Below are positions 60,190-64,000 of a stretch of 64,000 nucleotides of DNA, one piece after another. Position 1 is the stretch's first letter. The number at the start of each line of letters is the position of its first letter. Made by a program: the position numbers and the translations under genes. Under the pieces are notes generated by a model. The model was not told the origin of the DNA and searched no databases. It saw only the letters and a program-made list of their open reading frames with translations. Source of the stretch: Tectiglobus sp965223355 (GTDB lineage Bacteria > Pseudomonadota > Alphaproteobacteria > Rhizobiales > Hyphomicrobiaceae); NCBI GenBank assembly GCA_965223355.1, contig CBDCWE010000003.1, forward strand, positions 3,286,001 through 3,350,000. Direction: 5' to 3'.

Positions 60190-60211
60190 CTGTACATGGC
60201 CTTGTGTACAG
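60190..60211. promoter_or_regulatory. Candidate GntR operator 2
   Basis: A perfect inverted repeat CTGTACA (60190-60196) / TGTACAG (60205-60211) with an 8 bp spacer. It shares the TGTAC core with operator 1 and lies about 220 bp before the importer gene. Confidence 0.6.
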
Positions 60212-60428
60212 GGCCTCGAACGTGGACCACAGCCTCGGGAGGATTACGCCGGCCGAACACTTTAGCACCCAGCACCGTCCGACAACGCGAGGGTGCTGAT
60301 TGCGTTCTTTAAACTGCTTCTGGAAGCGAACGATAACCGGCAAGAATACCAGCGGCGATCTCGTAGTCATTCATTCGACCAACCGCCTCGATTGCCTCCG
60401 GAACTGAACAATCCTGAAGGGAAGGAAA

Positions 60429-62054
60429 ATGTCCAACACCAAAGATCGTGACACCAAAGATCGCGACCTCATCTCACGAATGGCCGAGGCCGCTCGCCGC
60501 GGGCGGCTGTCACGACGCGACTTTATGCACTATGCGATTGCGGCTGGGATCACCAGCTATTCGGCAAGCGCGCTTTGGACGTCCGAGGTATCGGCGGCAA
60601 CTCCCAAGAAGGGTGGTACGTTCCGCTATGGCGTGCACGATGGTAACACCAGCGACACGCACGATCCCGGCAAGTATCAGAGTGTGACGGATATCCAGGT
60701 CGCTCACACCCATCGCAGCTACCTGACCGAGATCACGGCGGACAACAAACTCGGCCCGGACATGGCGTCGAGCTGGAGCGCATCGCCGGACGCCAAGGTA
60801 TGGACGTTCGAACTCAACAAGAACGCGGCGTTCCACGACGGGCGCGCCTTCAAGGCCAAGGACGCCATCGCATCGCTCAACTACCATCGCGGTGAGAAAT
60901 CGACTTCGGCCGCAAAGGCACTGATGGCAAGCATTACGGACATCAAGGCCGATGGCGATCACGCGATCAAGATCGAACTCAACCAAGGTTTTGCTGATCT
61001 GCCGTGGATCATGACGGATTATCACCTGACGATGCTGCCGGCCAACGACGACGGCACGGCGGACTGGAAGAGCGGCAGCGGCGCCGGACCTTACAAGCTG
61101 GTCAACTACAAGCCGGGTGTTAGCGCATTGTTCGAGCGCCACGATGGCTGGCATCGTGAAGGTGCCTATTTCGACAAGATCGAAATGACGATCCTCAACG
61201 ACCCCAACGCCCGCCAGACCGCGCTGATCTCCGGCCAGGTTGACGCGATTTCGTCCGTTGATTTGAAAACCATGGCGCTGTTGGCCCGGCATCCGCAAGT
61301 GGAAGTCGAAAATGTTCCGAGCGGCTCGGCCATCACGCTGCCGATGTTTTGCGATCACAAGCCATTTGACAATGTCGACGTGCGCCTTGCCCTCAAGCAC
61401 GCGATCGACCGCGAAGAAATCATCAAGAAGATTGTGTTTGGCACCGGCATCCCAGGCAATGACTTCCATGTCTCGCCCAACATGCCGTACTTCCCGAAGG
61501 AAATACCGCAGCGCAAGTATGATCCGGACAAGGCCAAGTTCCACCTCAAGAAGGCCGGCATGAGTTCGCTCAACGTCAGCCTGTCGGCGACCGACAGCGT
61601 GCTGCCGGGTGCCGTTGACATGGTGGTGCTCTACAGCGAGCAAGCCAAGAAAGCCGGTATCAACATTAAGCCCGTGCGCGAACCGTCCGATGGCTATTGG
61701 TCGGATGTCTGGCTCAAGAAGCCGTTTGTGTTCGTGAAATGGGGCGCACGGCCGACGCCGGACAATATGTTCACGCTGGCTTACAAAGACGATGCTGCTT
61801 GGAACGAAGCGCATTGGAAGAATACGCGATTCAATGAGCTGCTGCTCAAAGCCAAAGCGGAACTCGATGAAAAGCGTCGGGCCGAAATGTACCACGAGAT
61901 GTGCCAACTGGCCCGCGATGACGGCGGTACGATCATTCCGATGTTCGTGAACTTCGTCTATGCGCGCCGCAAGAACGTCGCCCACGGTCCGAGCTTGTCG
62001 GCGAGCTGGGAACTCGACGGTGCCCGCGGCACGCATCGTTGGTGGTTCGCTTAA
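60429..62054 (+). CDS. ABC transporter substrate-binding protein, peptide/opine type (SBP_bac_5), Tat-exported
   Basis: A 541-residue periplasmic binding protein. The Tat motif SRRDFM lies near residue 24, followed by a hydrophobic stretch ending in SEVSAA. The mature part begins TPKKGGTFRYGVHDGNTSD, with SWSASPDAKVWTFELNKNAAFHDGRAFKAKDAIAS, a standard family-5 region. GGAAGGAA lies just before the ATG. It binds a peptide-like or betaine-type ligand for the two permeases encoded next. The position opposite an MttB-type methyltransferase operon suggests a quaternary amine or a derivative as ligand; this is an inference. Confidence 0.92.
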   Translation: MSNTKDRDTKDRDLISRMAEAARRGRLSRRDFMHYAIAAGITSYSASALWTSEVSAATPKKGGTFRYGVHDGNTSDTHDPGKYQSVTDIQVAHTHRSYLTEITADNKLGPDMASSWSASPDAKVWTFELNKNAAFHDGRAFKAKDAIASLNYHRGEKSTSAAKALMASITDIKADGDHAIKIELNQGFADLPWIMTDYHLTMLPANDDGTADWKSGSGAGPYKLVNYKPGVSALFERHDGWHREGAYFDKIEMTILNDPNARQTALISGQVDAISSVDLKTMALLARHPQVEVENVPSGSAITLPMFCDHKPFDNVDVRLALKHAIDREEIIKKIVFGTGIPGNDFHVSPNMPYFPKEIPQRKYDPDKAKFHLKKAGMSSLNVSLSATDSVLPGAVDMVVLYSEQAKKAGINIKPVREPSDGYWSDVWLKKPFVFVKWGARPTPDNMFTLAYKDDAAWNEAHWKNTRFNELLLKAKAELDEKRRAEMYHEMCQLARDDGGTIIPMFVNFVYARRKNVAHGPSLSASWELDGARGTHRWWFA

Positions 62055-62168
62055 GGCCCGCGCCTGGCCGACGACTGAAAAGGCAGCGACGTACCAATCC
62101 TGGCCGGCGCTGCCCTTTCCGCCCGGCCGTAGCCGTTCTACTGTCGATCGGGCGCAACGGTCGGCGAC

Positions 62169-63209
62169 ATGAATGTGATCGGCGGCTCATGCGCAAACGC
62201 ATTTGACTTGGTCGCCGACGCGCCGCCAACGGAACAATCAAGCTGGATAGAGACCGTGAAAATCCTCGGGATCATTTTGAAACGCCTGGGTTTGGGGTTG
62301 ATCACGCTGCTTGTGATCTCGATCCTCATCTTTGGTGCTGTTGAGTTGCTGCCTGGCGATATCGCGCAGGCGGTGTTGGGCCAGAGCGCCACGGAGGAAA
62401 CCGTTACTGCTCTCAGGAAGGAACTCGGGCTCGATAAGCCGGCGCCCGTGCGCTATCTGGAATGGCTCTCAGGCGCCGTCGTCGGCGACTTCGGCAGTTC
62501 CCTCATCAGCCAGAAACCGGTCGCCGAGGCTATCGGTCCACGGTTTCTGAACACGCTCTATCTGGCGCTCTATGCAGCCGCCATCGCCGTGCCGGTGGCA
62601 ATCATTCTGGGCGTGGTCGTCGCGCTTTTGCGCAACACTCTGTTTGACCGGATCGCCAATATCCTAACGCTGACGTCGATTTCGTCGCCGGAGTTCTTCC
62701 TGGGCTATATCCTGATACTCTATTTCTCGGTCAAGACCGGTTATTTTCCCGCGATCGTGCAGCTCAGCGATGGCATGTCATTCTTCGATTACCTCTATCG
62801 GGCGTTTCTTCCGGCGCTGACGATGGTCTTGGTGGTCGTCGCGCACATGATGCGCATGACGCGAGCTTCGATCATCAACCTTCTCGCATCGCCCTACATC
62901 GAGATGGCGCGATTGAAAGGCGCACCGGCCTGGAAAGTCATCGTCAACCACGCCCTGCCGAACGCTTGGGCGCCGATTATCAACGTCGTAGCTCTCAACC
63001 TTGCCTATCTGATCACCGGCGTCGTTCTGGTCGAGGTGGTGTTCGTCTATCCAGGCATTGGGCAACTACTTGTCGATAGTGTCTCGAAACGCGACTTCCC
63101 GGTTGTCCAGGCGTGCTGCCTGATCTTTGCAGCAACCTTTATCCTGTTGAATCTTGCAGCTGACGTCGGGGCAATTCTCACCAATCCGCGTCTGCGCCAT
63201 CCGAAGTGA
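62169..63209 (+). CDS. ABC transporter permease, DppB type
   Basis: A 346-residue inner-membrane permease with six core membrane segments. The N-terminal part LGLITLLVISILIFGAVELLPGD, then LGLDKPAPVRYLEWLSGAVVGDFGSSL, is typical of DppB/OppB. The cytoplasmic coupling loop is YIEMARLKGAPAWKVIVNHALPNA (EAA-type). The first 28 residues are unusual and polar; a GTG at 62257 inside the frame would give the standard length. It pairs with the DppC-type permease that follows after 10 bp. Confidence 0.9.
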   Translation: MNVIGGSCANAFDLVADAPPTEQSSWIETVKILGIILKRLGLGLITLLVISILIFGAVELLPGDIAQAVLGQSATEETVTALRKELGLDKPAPVRYLEWLSGAVVGDFGSSLISQKPVAEAIGPRFLNTLYLALYAAAIAVPVAIILGVVVALLRNTLFDRIANILTLTSISSPEFFLGYILILYFSVKTGYFPAIVQLSDGMSFFDYLYRAFLPALTMVLVVVAHMMRMTRASIINLLASPYIEMARLKGAPAWKVIVNHALPNAWAPIINVVALNLAYLITGVVLVEVVFVYPGIGQLLVDSVSKRDFPVVQACCLIFAATFILLNLAADVGAILTNPRLRHPK

Positions 63210-63219
63210 GGCCGCATCA

Positions 63220-64000
63220 ATGAACTACTTTGTCATCGGCTACTACGCGATGTTGATCGGCGCCTCATGTCTCGCCGCCTACTTTTCCAAGCGGCAACTG
63301 TTTTTGCTGTTGTTCACGCTGACACTTGCATCGTTCATCATGGGCATCGTTGGCGGCGAACGCGCGCTGTGGACGGTGACGATCATCGCCGGCATGATCG
63401 CGCTCGCCGCCGGCGTTGCCTATTCGTTCCGCGAGTTCCTTGTCGCGCTGACCTCCGGCGATCTCGAGAAGGAACTGCGCACGGCACCGCTGACGGCAAG
63501 CTTCGGGATGTTCGTGATCTTCACCTACGCGATCTTGGGGATCTTTGCGCCGGTGATCGCCCCGTTCACCGAAGCCGAGGTCATCGCGTCCGCATTCGCA
63601 CCGGCCGACGAAAAGATGTTGCTTGGTTCGGACCAACTCGGACGCGACATGTTCAGCCGTATCGTCTACGGCGCCCGCAATACCGTTGGTCTCGCCCTTG
63701 TTGCAACAATCCTGGCGTTTTTGATGGGCGCACTGGCCGGACTATACGCCGCTGTCACCGGTGGTTGGTTCGATCAGCTCATGGGCCGCATCGCCGACGT
63801 TATCATGTCGATACCGTCGCTGATATTTTCGCTGCTGCTGCTCAGCATCTTCGGCACCAATCTAACCGTGCTGGTGATCATCATTGCCATAATCTATTCG
63901 CCGCGCGTGTTCCGATTGACGCGAGCTGTGGCCGGCAATGTCGTCGTAATGGATTACATTGAGGCAGCCCGTTTGCGTGGCGAAGGCAAGTGGTATTTGA
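63220..64000 (+). CDS. ABC transporter permease, DppC type (3' end outside window)
   Basis: 260 residues are visible; the window ends in the coupling loop (YIEAARLRGEGKWY). The core from about residue 85 is DppC-like: FVIFTYAILGIFAPVIAPF, then LLGSDQLGRDMFSRIVYGARNTVGLALVA and SIPSLIFSLLLLSIFG. It carries an extra N-terminal segment of about 80 residues with three predicted membrane helices (FVIGYYAMLIGASCLAAYF onward), longer than usual for DppC. ATP-binding subunits are expected downstream, beyond the window. Confidence 0.88.
   Translation, partial: MNYFVIGYYAMLIGASCLAAYFSKRQLFLLLFTLTLASFIMGIVGGERALWTVTIIAGMIALAAGVAYSFREFLVALTSGDLEKELRTAPLTASFGMFVIFTYAILGIFAPVIAPFTEAEVIASAFAPADEKMLLGSDQLGRDMFSRIVYGARNTVGLALVATILAFLMGALAGLYAAVTGGWFDQLMGRIADVIMSIPSLIFSLLLLSIFGTNLTVLVIIIAIIYSPRVFRLTRAVAGNVVVMDYIEAARLRGEGKWYL

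Larger units (their letters stand above)
59816..60428. other. Divergent control region between the GntR operon and the ABC importer
   Basis: 613 bp with two GntR-type operator candidates (listed separately) and an AT-richer patch near 59985-60040. No coding sequence is supported. Confidence 0.6.

Overview
The window is 64 kb of GC-rich DNA from a bacterial chromosome. Gene content (ctaA beside a DUF2842 gene, a class A RNase P RNA, DUF3305/DUF3306, a rhizobial-type PrsDE-like secretion pair next to exopolysaccharide export genes, many CoA-ester and amine catabolism genes) points to a free-living, aerobic, heterotrophic alphaproteobacterium, probably Hyphomicrobiales or Rhodospirillales. Genus cannot be called from the sequence.

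Layout. 1-17.5 kb is catabolic: an enolase-superfamily gene (cut by the window edge), an SDR plus a phytanoyl-CoA dioxygenase, an arsR-permease pair, a HemG-like flavodoxin, a PEP mutase/isocitrate lyase-family enzyme, an ExbB-like membrane operon, then an amidohydrolase / acyl-CoA dehydrogenase / HMG-CoA-lyase-like / RidA / enoyl-CoA hydratase block facing a CoA-transferase / MmgE-PrpD / Nudix block. 17.8-27 kb holds an IS5-family element (-1 frameshift), a DMT transporter, a permuted papain-fold protein, a type I secretion ABC/HlyD pair and an IS110-family element. 26.9-32 kb carries polysaccharide export genes and ctaA. 32-42 kb has a DUF3604 protein, a D-2-hydroxyacid dehydrogenase, a dimethylformamidase-like large subunit, Ppx/GppA, a TerB-DnaJ protein, an AmpD-like amidase and a YHS protein. 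rnpB lies at 42.6-43.1 kb. 43-53 kb is a molybdo-enzyme support region (DUF3306, DUF3305, polyferredoxin, MocA-type fusion, split XdhC, CoxG) without a molybdo-enzyme in view. 53-64 kb holds a thiolase, an adenylate cyclase, an MttB-family methyltransferase operon with its GntR regulator, and a divergent peptide-type ABC importer running off the end.

The most striking layer is non-coding. Two dispersed palindromic element families are scattered through the window. Family A has eight copies, about 150-180 bp each, with five consecutive hairpins. Family B has six copies, about 137 bp each, with two hairpins. Their ends abut TA dinucleotides, and in five cases the edge TA+G or TA+A is the stop codon of the neighbouring gene. 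An IS110-family element sits inside one family A copy with CT on both sides. Its 5' non-coding end folds by eye into a full bridge-RNA layout: a 5' hairpin, a target loop and a donor loop whose guide segments match the family A target and the element's own ends. The IS5-family element sits on the edge of a family B copy. The region therefore looks like nested mobile elements, some using others as landing sites.
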